From Eutypa lata (lineage: Eukaryota > Ascomycota > Sordariomycetes > Xylariales > Diatrypaceae): a stretch of 64,000 nucleotides of DNA. The stretch covers positions 2,294,001-2,358,000 of the forward strand of contig JAKULF010000004.1 of assembly GCA_022661535.1 (NCBI GenBank), given 5' to 3'. The notes beneath the pieces are model-generated. The model was not told the origin of the DNA and searched no databases. It saw only the letters and a list, made by a program, of their open reading frames with translations. The position numbers and the translations under genes are program-made. Of this stretch, positions 12,302-23,347 are shown in pieces. Each line of letters begins with the position of its first letter. Position 1 is the stretch's first letter.

Positions 12302-13116
12302 TTATAAAATATCGTCGAACTTTAATGTCGATTTTCCCCAATCATCATCCTCGGAACGTTCCGGGTTATCGGGGTCGTTATACCATCCACGATCTTTGAG
12401 CTCCTCCTTCAATTCCCCCCAAACTTCGTCGCTTGGGGGTGGATATTCGTCCCTGTCGGCTGGAACCAACTGCGCCGGCCGTTTGGGTCTCGGGTGGTAT
12501 ATAGAACCCGGGGTGTCTGGTGTTGTGACGGTAATATATGGCATGAATCCATATCTATGGGGCAGTATCCCCTCTACTTTGGTCTTTAGTCTCTGTCAAA
12601 GTCGATGAGCAGGTGGATTAAGGGGCGCTTACCAGTCCAGTGTGTATCTACCTCTAATACCCCCTTTTTAAGTTGGGCATAGACTTTTTCCTCAACATCC
12701 GATTTCACAATAGCGTAGCCGTTTTCAAATATATTTTGAATAAAGAAATCCCTGTTACCCCTAAGACGGTATAGATGGTCGGCGTGGCCTGGGCACTCGC
12801 CGCCAGGGTAGAACCACTCCGTATGGAGCACCCTGGCGTGTATCGTAACTGTAGCATAGTAAAGAGCACTTTCCATAGCTTCTATACTAGCCTCCGCACG
12901 ATAACCCTCTTTTTCGGCGCCCTCCCAGATAGCCTCGGTTTCTTTGTAGTAGTTGTATAGGCCCCTTTCCTTTTTGTAATGTTCGGAGCAGAACCCATGC
13001 TCGGTAACATCGGACAAGCATGGTTTATCGCCACATAAAGCCTAGTTATGCGTTAGTGAATCTACTTCTCGGGTCCAGAAAGGCTCATTATATTTAGTTA
13101 CCGGGCAAATCCACAT
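12302..13116 (-). CDS. Small Cys/His-rich protein of unknown function, spliced
   Basis: Three exons close into 232 residues: 13116-13102 (five codons), 13041-12633 and 12576-12302. Intron 1 (60 nt) has a GTAACT donor, a CTAAC branch site and a CTAG acceptor. Intron 2 (56 nt) has a GTAAGC donor, a GACTAA branch and an AAG acceptor, an uncommon choice but the only one that links the frames. The start shows a zinc-site-like pattern, C4, C8, C13, C23 and H26 (CPALCGDKPC...GFCSEH). Middle residues are helical and charged; the last 60 are acidic and Pro-rich. The start is uncertain: the frame stays open upstream of the ATG at 13116 to about 13235 without another ATG, so a further 5' exon may exist. 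I do not recognise the family; a lineage-restricted protein is likely. Confidence 0.6.
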
Positions 13117-14498
13117 CTTGTATTCGTCTTGGGTGTGGTCTTCGTAATGAAAGGGAAATAGATCTTGAATCAAAGTAGCGAGTGAAGTATACGCTCTAGC
13201 ACATATATAAAGGAGAAGCAGAAGGCGATCTTAGGATGAACGAAGGAAATAACTGAGAGGAATGAATTCGTCAAGTAGGTCAGGTCAGCCAATATTTATA
13301 GGAAACCGGCCATGAGTTCGACCACTAGCCTGTGGGGACAATATATACTCTAAAGAATGCGTTTGCTCACAAAATCCTATCCTGACACTAGAAGAGTATA
13401 TCATATTGTCTCCTAGTGTAGACAGGAAGTTAAATGCACGAGTGTATAAAACCTAATTCTATAGAAACCAGTCCACCCAAGGTCAATGCTCAATATATAA
13501 TAGGATGAAGAGTACATGAAACAATAGTACTATGAGGAATCAGACCAACTTCTCCCCATTACCCGCATACTACGAGAAGCTAGATGGTTCCATAGTTATC
13601 ATTGGTAAGCTCTTTGAAGGTCATTGAACGGCCAATGCTGTGATGGTCCTATATATATAGCCATCTCCTAAGGAAAGCATGCCTATCTAACAAACACGGT
13701 ATGGTGACAAATAACTTTATTCAACTATACTACACCAAATACCATTGCTGGGGCATATGATCATAAACAATTGGGGCGGCGGGCAGGGTGGGTTGTTTGT
13801 GTAGATATAAAGGGAAGAATAACTCGACAGAACTACCTATGGTCTATTACTAGCTTGAGCCAAACAACAGAACAATTCAGCTTTACTCCGCTACCAATAG
13901 ACTCGTTTCATAAATTGAACTTGTATCAAGGTTTGTCTAACGTTGCAGTTAAATACACACAATTGATCAGATTGACCAAACTTTATCATCGGAAAAAACA
14001 AAGAGTTCAGTTGAAAATATAAATTCTGCACTAAGCTAATACAACCACAATAGGTTGAGAAGAAACTAAGCGAGCCCTTAGGTCAAGGGTCAGTCATCGT
14101 GCATAGTACGCTTATGGGTAAGCAATGAAGGTGCATATTCGTTTTCTACTGGTATACACTCAATGATGTACCCGAAAAAGATAACCGGGTTGGAGAAATG
14201 GTTGAATTGGCAGGCTACCGTGTCTGTCATATATGAAATGATGATTACCTTATGTATTGGATAGGCACTGGTTCTTCGAAAATACTTTCCCCGTCTTTTC
14301 CCTCTCCCTACGTAGCCTTTCTAGCCAGTTAGTCCTACCTAGGTATACTTTGCACCATTGGCTTCCGTCAAGAATTGCTCACATGCATCTCAACATATCA
14401 ATATTAAGCTACTGAATCCAGAATACCATAGTTAGATACTAATCAATAAATCAATACATCAAGAAGCCTAGCATGCTCAGAAACGGAGCTCCCGTGGT
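13117..14498. other. AT-rich spacer
   Basis: Spacer between the small Cys/His gene and the 3' end of the SDR gene. Only short ORFs without protein-like composition; one at 13771-14022 was considered and not supported. No repeat or RNA gene recognised. Confidence 0.5.
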
Positions 14499-15572
14499 TC
14501 AAAGCCTCTTAGCAGCCTTTGCCCTCTGCTCCAGCCTCCTCCGCCTCAGCTCATCGCAAAAAAGCCGATCCACCACGGGGTCGGGCAGCACGCGGAGGAG
14601 AGCATCCTGCAGCGCGTGCGGCCAATACGGAATGACGACGGGTCTCCCGCAGCCGACGCGGGCGAGCGCGGCTCCGACGACGTCCTCCACGTCCGGGACC
14701 AAGAACGAAGGGCCCGGCAGGTCGAACGCCGTGCCGTAGACCTCGCCGACGCGCAGACCCAGGACGTCGACAGAACGACCGTCGAGCTTCATCTCGCGGG
14801 CCAGCTCGACCGAGGACGCGGCGAGGAACGCCTTGCAGGGGGCGTACGTCGGCAGGAGCGGCGAGCCGTTGTCGGCCAGGGACCCGACGTTGATCACGAG
14901 GCCCGGCTCGTCTTTCCCGCCTCGGAGCAGGGCCGGGAGCAGGGTGGCGGTCATCAGGGTCGGGAAGACGGCGAGCAGGCATATGTTCTCGGCGAGCTCC
15001 TCAGCCGTGTAGGCATCGATGGTCTCGTACGCGGACCGCGGGATCGTGTTCCCGGCGTTGTTGATCAGGATCTTCAGGTTGATGTCGGCGACGCTGCGAG
15101 CGATCGCCGGGAACGACACCGACACCGTCGTCGAGGGGCGGTGGTCGGTATTGATGCACTTCTCCGCGTCAGCGACGAGGACGCGGAAATCTCTGGCCGG
15201 GTGCCTCTTCTGCAGTTCCGATTTGACGCGCTCGAGCTTCGACGGGTTCCGGCCGTGGAGGACGATGTTGAAGCCGCGCGAGGCCAGCTGGTCCGCGAAC
15301 CCTTTCCCGATACCGCTGCTCGCGCCGGTGATCAGAGCCCATGCCGGCCTCCCATCTTTGGTCTTCAGGTAGCGGTGTAGTTTGGAAGACCTCAGATATG
15401 GGGTTAGGACTCTGATACAGATGTAGGAAACTCGCAGCGCCAAGATAACCCCAAGGATACGCAGTATTTCCATAGCGCCATTCATATAGCTCTCCTGGCA
15501 CTCGAAATGTTGTTTGGGGACGCCAGTGGGCAGTAAGAGAGGGGAGGAGGAAGAAGAAAGGGACAATCGCAA
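14499..15572 (-). CDS. Short-chain dehydrogenase/reductase, 17-beta-HSD/3-ketoacyl reductase-like
   Basis: Intronless frame of 357 residues with all landmarks of a classical SDR. A hydrophobic N-terminal segment at about 35-55 may anchor it in a membrane. The cofactor motif TGASSGIG is at 82-89, then LHGRNPSKLE, typical of NADP-preferring members. NNAG is at 171-174, the catalytic serine is likely S231 in VINVGS, and YAPCK supplies Y243 and K247. The anchor plus layout resembles microsomal 17-beta-hydroxysteroid dehydrogenase/very-long-chain 3-ketoacyl-CoA reductases, but the divergent body means the substrate cannot be stated. The ATG at 15572 precedes a Ser-rich stretch; the ATG giving MNGAMEIL (codon 30, at 15485) would begin directly before the membrane segment and may be the true start. 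Codons are GC-rich. It does not share a promoter with another gene. Confidence 0.88.
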   Translation of the reverse strand: MRLSLSSSSSPLLLPTGVPKQHFECQESYMNGAMEILRILGVILALRVSYICIRVLTPYLRSSKLHRYLKTKDGRPAWALITGASSGIGKGFADQLASRGFNIVLHGRNPSKLERVKSELQKRHPARDFRVLVADAEKCINTDHRPSTTVSVSFPAIARSVADINLKILINNAGNTIPRSAYETIDAYTAEELAENICLLAVFPTLMTATLLPALLRGGKDEPGLVINVGSLADNGSPLLPTYAPCKAFLAASSVELAREMKLDGRSVDVLGLRVGEVYGTAFDLPGPSFLVPDVEDVVGAALARVGCGRPVVIPYWPHALQDALLRVLPDPVVDRLFCDELRRRRLEQRAKAAKRL

Positions 15573-16330
15573 AAGATTACCCGAACTTGATCAAGAATGG
15601 CATGCTTATACATAGTAGCAGTTAGCCGAGGGCATGCAGAATGGTATCAGGATTCACAGGACAAGTTTCACCATGAGCTTAACCCTTCCAGTCAAATCGG
15701 ACCCACTGGCGAGATAGCCAGATCCGTCGATGGAACTCTTATTCGATATGCATCCGTTTTAACGTGGGGGATGAGCGTTTGACAGGTTGGGGGCCCATTT
15801 GGGATGGGCTTCTTGTACTTAAGATACTGGTGTTCTTGCAGAATTGTTGGATATTGGTACTCTAAGTTATATATAGAACGTGAAGTAGTAGCTGCGACAG
15901 TCTATTGGTCTAGTTAGTCGATATCAAAGTGAGTAGTGCCAATATATTTAGGATTACTTATGATCATCCCCCGCATTATCTTTCGCCTATACTACCCACA
16001 CCTACTTCGTACCTTCTATCGTGTCGTTGGTATGTAGTATGTGTGATACGTCATTCAGGGGTACCATATCAACGCTTACCTAATGTAACAACTCCAATGC
16101 CACCATACAATCAATGCATTGTTGTTATCTTAAGCGATCACACATGTGTAGATCTAACAAGTTTAATCCCAAGCGAGCAGACTCTTCGGTACAATCCCTA
16201 CTTATACCGCGCGATGTTATTACATGGCGGTTTGTTTGAAAGGGGGTTTGGTTAAGCTTTCCTCTCTCACCATCACTGCACGTGGTTTATAGCGGGGGAC
16301 AAGGGTAAGTTTAGCGAGGGGTCGTGCAAT
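15573..16330. other. Spacer upstream of the SDR gene
   Basis: Presumed promoter region of the SDR gene. Contains one copy of the recurrent nonamer TACTTCGTA at 16003-16011. The ORF at 15929-16255 has no protein-like features. No RNA gene seen. Confidence 0.45.
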
Positions 16331-16920
16331 TTAAGTATTGTGGATGACTTCGCAATAGGAAATCTTGTTCGCATTTCTTAATGTTTGTCTCAAATAACCG
16401 TCATTATTAACTATATCCTCCATATCAGGTAACATTTTCCGTAATACTGTAGGTATGTAACGATCGGTGCTTTGGCCCCCGAAAGCCACCGTACCATCAT
16501 CAGAATACACAGGGAAGTAGAACAGCATCAATCCTACCCACCTCTGCCCGTTGTTGTAAGCGATGCAGCAGCCGTTTAGTCGGCACTTGGTTGAATGGGC
16601 TCTTATCATCCGACATCCAGATTCCATGATACATACATATGCAACATCGGATTGGATGATTCTGAGGATCGAAAAGTGCGGTGCTATCTACTCTACTACT
16701 TATGAGCCTTTAAGTCATAGACAACGGACTCGGCAACCCGCCGCGCCGAACCCCGGAGATTGCGCCGGAACCACCATGATTTTGGACACTTGTTGCTTAC
16801 GTAGTATTCGCGTTTTGTTAGACCGCCGTATTTCCCGCGAGTCCGGAATGGTACTGACTCACCCGTTTGTGCCTGCTGACCAGCTGAGTGAGCGAGCCCC
16901 TGTCCCCGCAGTGCACACAC
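16331..16920 (-). pseudogene. Possible degenerate gene (two adjacent open frames)
   Basis: Two neighbouring minus-strand stretches have protein-like composition but could not be joined into one model. The lower one (stop at 16331, open up to about 16690) encodes GQRWVGLMLFYFPVYSDDG and PDMEDIVNNDGYLRQTLRNA. The upper one (16920-16696) encodes a basic stretch with CPKSWWFRRNLR. In another frame, at about 16924-16860, CVHCGDRGSLTQLVSRHKR fits the first three ligands of a C2H2 zinc finger (C-x2-C-x12-H). This may be a decayed zinc-finger gene, an unrecognised multi-exon gene, or chance. I assign no function. Confidence 0.25.
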
Positions 16921-17334
16921 CTACAAGGCAACATGGGGGCGATACCTCCCTATCCAGTAAACATCAACAACCTACACCGTACAACCTTTTAATCCGCGGC
17001 TCGCTCCTAGGTCTCCTCCGACACAGCCATTGATTCCATACCGGTGGGATGAATGCTTTCATAAGCATCGTCAACCTAGCATCCCAAGAAGCCTATGACA
17101 CTCGGAATAGACGGGCCTACGACGTGGAACATGGATCTTTCACGCCAAAGTCGAGCTCAGTCATGGTCTTGCGGTAGCTATGACCTCAACGTTCGCAGCC
17201 CGTGATGTCGATCGGATAGGGATATATAATATGTTCGAAGGGAGCAGGAATTTCTCGATGTGGGTGCAGAGATTCATCAGCAGAAGAGCACATCTCTCTT
17301 AGCACACGTAAATCGTCCCGATTCAACATCTACA

Positions 17335-18999
17335 ATGACTTCCAAAACGTCTCCTCACGTTCTCATCTTAGGCGCCGGCATCGGTGGCCTTACTTTGGCC
17401 CAATCCTTGCGCAAGAAGGGAATTTCCTACGAGATCTTCGAGAGAGATCGGGGTGACCATGTTCGACCGGAAGGATGGGCCATCGGCATCCATACGTAAG
17501 TTCCCTGCTTCCATTCTTATTCAAGTAACGCTGATGTGTTTCTCGAAAGCATGGTCGATGACTTGAGAGCGTCGTTTCCCGACGATTTGTCACCAGTCGA
17601 GGGGCTGAGCCATTTGCGGGCTTTGAACCTCCCTGCAGAGTTGGCATTTTATGTGCCTCCTGAGTACCCCAAGGTGGGCGTTCGCGATGATGGAAGTGCC
17701 AGTATTATTCGAATCAATAGGTGGCGTCTTCGAGACTGGTTGGCAACCAATATTCCCATTCAGTATAACAAGCGTGTGGCTCGCATCGAGGAAAATGAAG
17801 ACTCTGTTACCGCTCACTTCTCTGATGGGACATCAGCTACCGGCGACATCCTCGTGGGGGCGGAAGGACCTCATTCTCCTAGTACGTATAAAACAATGCC
17901 AATGTCTACCGGTGGTGCATCTTAACATAGCATAGCGAGGCGACACATCTTCCCCGAACATGATCCTCTTCAGACTGAGTCCCTCCTTATTATCTCCTGC
18001 GACGTCGTGCTAGACAAGCACGAAATGGAGCATGAGCTATCGCTCGGTCACTCGGGCTACGTAGTTCAATTTGATGACGCGGACGGCATGCATTCTACCA
18101 TATTTGTCGGGCTTGTAAGCAACCCCATGAGTGGCTTTTGTCAAAACCCCAGCCAGAAGAAGGAAAACAAGATAGAAAAAGAAAATACCTACTAACCCCA
18201 ATCGCTAAAGAATGAAATCGCGCCCGATGGCAAGAGCGGCAAATACTTTTTCCATATGATGCAAAGATACCCAGGCGCCGATAAGGACGATTTCTGGACT
18301 TTCAAAGCCACTGGTCAAGAACTGCTTGACGAAGCCCGGAGAAAGATGAAGGACTTGCCCTCCCGCTTCAAGCTCATCGTTGACAAATCTTCAGCGGAAG
18401 GAGTCCGGGTGCCACCGATCCGCATGTACTGTCTGCTCCTTGACTCGTTGCCGGTAAGCAGGATCACACTGCTTGGCGACGCCGCACATGCTATGACAAC
18501 CCGTAAGTGACCTAACCCCTATTTTTTACATTCCGTGCATCGTAGCTCACAAAAACGCAGATCGCGGCGAAGGCGGTAAGCAGCTTCTCAGTATCTGTCG
18601 TTATTTCGATCATATTCCATGAACAGACCTTTTTCTGCTGGGGATGTCACAGAAACTTAACCCCTGAGAGCGAAACCAACAACCACCCTCCCCCCTCCCC
18701 CATAGTGCACATCGATTTAGTCAAAAGCACGTCACTAACCGTGATACATAACAGGAGCCCAAGCCATGCAGGATTCTCTGAACCTCGCACGTGCCATCGC
18801 TGCCATAGATCTCAATGATGAGCAGGGCTGGAAGAAGACCATCGGGGACTACCAGAGAGAGATGCTAGCGCGAGGATCCAACGCGGCAAGATTATCGCAT
18901 GGAGCATTTGATGTCGGGACCCTCAGAGGTGAGAGAGGTGCACCCTACATCTGGGGTCACCCTGCAGGCCCCCTGCCGGAAGAGACTGTCACTTTGTAA
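17335..18999 (+). CDS. FAD-dependent monooxygenase (PHBH-type aromatic hydroxylase family)
   Basis: Six exons (17335-17495, 17550-17881, 17936-18114, 18211-18502, 18561-18575, 18755-18999) close into 407 residues. They encode the standard landmarks of a class A flavoprotein monooxygenase: GAGIGG at 13-18 (FAD ADP-binding), the E of YEIFERD, an ILVGAEGPHS stretch (DG-type motif region), and ITLLGDAAHAM at about 311 (GD motif, FAD ribityl contact). This is followed by GEGGAQAMQDSLNLARAI, the usual helix. Such enzymes use NAD(P)H and O2 to hydroxylate or epoxidise small molecules. Exon 5 is only 15 nt (codes HRGEG with neighbours), flanked by introns of 58 and 179 nt. The first ATG at 17335 precedes the FAD motif by 12 codons as expected; an in-frame ATG at 17260 is upstream. 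Natural substrate unknown. Confidence 0.88.
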
Positions 19000-21900
19000 C
19001 GTGTTCTAAGGGAGCACTGCCTTAGTCATATTTTCTGTATACCGAAATCCGTGTCTCTCCTCTCCAAGATGTGGTGGATTCCCATCATACTGTTAACCAC
19101 TACTCATTATTGTACTACATATGTTGTCTAAAATAATGTTGATCTCGTTTCAAAATTCTAAAGCACCCCTCTTTCGCCTCGCTGGGGCCTAAGCTTCGCT
19201 TTGCAAAATCATCTGGATCGGGTACGCAGCACTTCGCGCAGATTACCAGGTGCTGTAAAGAGATAATCTCAGTCCGTTCTCACCCATGATACATAGTGCC
19301 TTAATAAGTCTACTTCTAGCAGCCAAAGACTTGGTATCAATTTTACTCTCATATAAAGTCGGGAAGACTAAAATAGGCAGGAGCTCGGTCTCTAGCTAAG
19401 GAGGGGGGCTCTCACTGCTCTCTCTACTGGCACATCCAACTGTATGCGTTAAGTATCGGTTCTATGGTCATGAAGGGATATAATTCTACCGAAAGCGAGT
19501 GTTTTTAAGTAGAAGATGTATATAGAGACTATCTACTATCCTACTATCGAGAAGTATTCACCTTTCACAACTTCTAAGCCGGCAAGTAGACCCCTGGATA
19601 GCCTTATATCATAGGTCCCCGTACGAAGTAGGTCTGCCATTCACGAGATTTGCAGCTCAGCGGAACATCGTCAATACCAAGAAAGCGCAGATATTCAAAT
19701 ATCTGCATTGGAAAGTTGTCTTTACTCCATATCAGGCGACGTATCTTGGCTAGGTATATAATCCTAATGGTGTAGGTAGCAGTTAATCAGCCGGCCGGGC
19801 TTGAATTCGAATCAGGATATTTGGTATCATTGCCCTTTACTCGACCTTGGCGCCCCTGAATAGCTGGGGGGGAACTTACCGTTTTCATCCCATGTTGTGT
19901 AGCATCTATATCTATCTACGTTCCTCACAAGACCCGGAGTAAAAGCCAGGAATGAGTTTAAGCACATTTGTCGCTTGTCGTGCTGCCTACTACCTACCTA
20001 CCTACCTACCAAGCTCGTGCATAGCAGCACATATTCTAAACCCAGCATAAGTATGTACAGAGGTAGACAATGAGGGCAGCCCACTATAGCAAGCATAGGC
20101 TACGTTCACCCACATACGTACTATTGACAATAACGGCAGTCACCAACCATCCAATCACCACCCACACATACCTAACTTCCTCCGGGGTCCGGAGCGCGTC
20201 CGGCCGGTGCGGCGTCGTGAAGCGAGCGGCGTCAAGCCAAGACTCGCGCTTGTTTCTTACGTACCATAGGTAGGGGACCGACTACTAACAATATACAGAC
20301 CCAGCCAGCCAGCCAGATAATAACAACCCAAAGCAGTAACTACCTCTAAAGGAGATGAAGGGCTTATGTCGGGGCGACAAGGCAAACACGAACCTCAACT
20401 ACCTGCCTATGTACCTACCTGCCTGCCTAAGGAATCTAGGTAATCTAATATATCTATCATTCGGTCCCGAGGCCCGGCACCGACCGTCTCGCTCATCCGT
20501 CTGTCTATCTTGTCTTGGCATTTACGTCGTTTTGTCTTAATTCATATTCATGCTATCTTTTCTTTTCCGCCATTGCCGCGCGGCGCTATAACCTGTCATA
20601 TCTCTTCTTACACATACGTCTGACTTGTTTCTTTTCCTTCACCGTTAACCATTAATAATAAAATAAAAGAGTAACTCTCCTCTATCTACGTATCCTCTAG
20701 TTATCCTCCTACATATCTTGATCAAGGCGGTGTATCCAACTAGCTAGCTACATACATACATATATACCTACATAGGCAGCTAGCTACATTGCCTCATATG
20801 TAGGTATGTATGCATGTCTGATAACTATAAGTAAGTGTATGCATGCCACACCATACGTTCGTTCGACGTTCGTTCATGCGTGCACATGCAGTATGCATGC
20901 ATCTTCATTCATGCATGCATGCAACGAAGTTAGCCTGGCTCTAGTTAGCTACATACTAGAACTACTTCGTACATACATAGTTAGGCAGGTTGTAGATTAT
21001 CGACCTGGTTGGGCTGAGCTGGGCTGTATAATACGGCGCTGGGGCGGCGGACGACCCGGGTTGTGGGGAGGCTGGTCTGGGCCGCAAAACGGGCCTGCAA
21101 CTAAAAGTAAGCACATAACTACCTGTTAGAGTAGAGGCTAGCCTAGTTAAATAATCCGCTTGTGTCTCCATCCTCCTTCCCTGTCTGCCTGCACCCTGCC
21201 TGCGCCTTTCAAGCCCCCTCCTCTTCCCTTCCCTTTCACTCCTCCATCCACCCTCCTTTCCGTTATTCAGGTTATTGTTACCTCTTGCCGACCGGGCCGG
21301 TGGAATGGGAAAATGCGACGCCCGACCACGATGCCGATGATCCCTGCAGAGAGTATTGTAAATACCTGGGTAGTTGACCATAAGCCAGATTGCCGACGTT
21401 TGCTGATCTACTGTAACTTCGTGCAACATACGTACATATAGTTAGTTAGATACTCATCTACATACGTACATACTTACATGCATATATACAGTCAAGCTAT
21501 ATATGTATGTACTAAGCTAGAACGAAGGGGGATATCCACATACCAAGCCAAGTCAGGAACGTAAACGCGGTCAACTAACATGTCCTACATACATATATAA
21601 CCAGCAAAAAAAAGAGAGAAAACCATGGTTTCCCCTATATAGCACAGCACGTATGTATGTATATATTATACATTATACATGCGTCTTACGTATTACTATA
21701 TACTTATAAGCTGCGGGCGAGCCGTAAGTAAGCAAGCAAATCGCGTTCTCCTATAAGAGCGACAATAATGAGTATACACACGTTCATGAGAGCCCCCACC
21801 CTCCTCCCTCCCCCCCTGTTGACCCCAGCTATACAGGGAAGGTAGATATGTAGGTACGTATGCAATTAAGCCGCTCCCCTATTCAAACCCCCCTACCTCA

Positions 21901-23347
21901 CATAGGTACATGCTTGTTTACCTTACCTTACCAGCCCTTCCCTTCCCTTCCCTTACCTACCCGCTCCATGTCTAGCGTAACGGTAGTATGTGCATACATA
22001 CCTAAGTAGGTATGCAGGTATGCTGTCCATCATAATCCCGGATCGAATAGGATGGCATAACTATGTAGGTAGTGTAACATCCTAAGGTAGGTATTAGGTA
22101 TGTATGTAACTATTTCAACACGCTTCGCTTCGCCTACGAAGCAAAGATCTTCTAATCAGCCATTTAGCCAGCTGGGAATCACACTACGAACCCGATTGTT
22201 ACAAGCCCTATAACTACCTACACAGGTAAGTTCGCAGTACGTAAAGCCATCTTATCACCCCTTGTCTCGGGGCCGTTCTTGGCAACGGTCGTGTAACGGC
22301 CCATCCCATAACACGTGATGAACCTCAAGATAACTTCAACTTCAAACTAAGGTTCATTCTCTCGAAAAATTACATCAAGTAACTGGTTAGAAGTAGCGGG
22401 AGAAAAGGGTCCGAAGATAGGTAAGATGCGTAGTTCAGCCGAGCATTTTTGTTTTATTTTAGATTATCATTGTCTTAATTCATCACGAGCAACTATCTTA
22501 TTATCTAAACGCACCTAATTTTTTTTTGGTCCTCTTTTGCCTTAATTACAACCTGGTTGCCCTTGGTGTATGTGTTCCGAACTTTGACCTCCCCACCGTT
22601 TTTGGGATATAAACCGAGCAGAACTATATAGAGCACACCCAGTATAGCTCTTTGCAGTACGAAAGAAAAATCAACAAACATCAGGTCGATCATTCAAGCA
22701 GCAGCGGGGTTTCCCTGAAACCAGCTACGTATCTTTAGATGAAAATTATCATGCCATAGCGAATCATGAATGGTATCTCCACCAACTTCCATCCCAACTT
22801 TTCTCGAGTCCGACCATACCGAGAATTTTGGGAAACCGATCCCCAATGGGGAAAAGAACTGATAAAAACAAACGCATGAAATCATGTTGTATACCTCCCT
22901 CAAGAGGACATTCCGCCAGGACGTTGCGTAGAATCTGCATATACTAGTCTTAAGCGACCGGCAGATAAAAGTAGAACAATTGCGTTGACATTCTAAGGCC
23001 AATCGCGAGTATAATGGTTTCTCAACATTCATTATACCACAAGCGTGTACTGAACGCCGTCGGTGTACTGAACGCGAGCCTTAATTATACTGGAAGGTTT
23101 TTTTTGTTTTTTTGTTGCGTGCATGGAATGCGCGACGAGGATGATATCGAAACAGCGGGAACATTCCCAACTAGGCGTGGAATGCCATGTAAGCGTAATT
23201 AATAACACGTAAGGGATCGAGCGCAACAATATAGGTGAAGGGAGTCGTCGATGTCTAACAAGTGAAGAATTAAGCTAGCGGGAGTTGGGTATATCTTTGC
23301 AATGTAGAATAGGAGGCCAACACAGGATTAGACGTGCAGGGATTTTC
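19000..23347. other. Repeat-rich spacer without recognised gene
   Basis: More than 4 kb between the monooxygenase stop and the MedA stop. It is crowded with short tandem and palindromic runs of TAC/CTAC/GTAG/CATAC type (for example 19987-20010, 20745-20790, 20905-20925, 21938-21958). It also holds two copies of TACTTCGTA (19622-19630, 20963-20971). A GC-richer patch lies at about 20180-20240. ORFs at 20806, 20962 and 21160 follow these repeats and are not supported as genes. Confidence 0.5.
19987..20010. repeat. CTAC tetranucleotide repeat
   Basis: About six tandem CTAC/ACCT units. One of many related short runs in this spacer, including CAGCCAGCCAGCCAG near 20300 and TGCATGCATGCATGCA near 20910. 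Confidence 0.8.

Noticed and set aside
12593..12632. 40-nt intron ending at GACAG in the same gene
   Set aside because: Leaves the downstream exon in a frame with a stop; the 56-nt choice keeps it open.
12586..13017. 143-residue intronless version of the small Cys/His gene
   Set aside because: It starts at TTG and ends inside an intron; the spliced model joins it in frame to the 12302-12576 exon and to an ATG-bearing exon.
1..18999. Secondary-metabolite gene cluster linking the reductase, methyltransferase, SDR and monooxygenase
   Set aside because: No backbone synthase, transporter or cluster regulator lies among them, and unrelated genes and long spacers intervene.
19795..19825. B-box-like TTCGAATC
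   Set aside because: No A box at the right distance and no cloverleaf.
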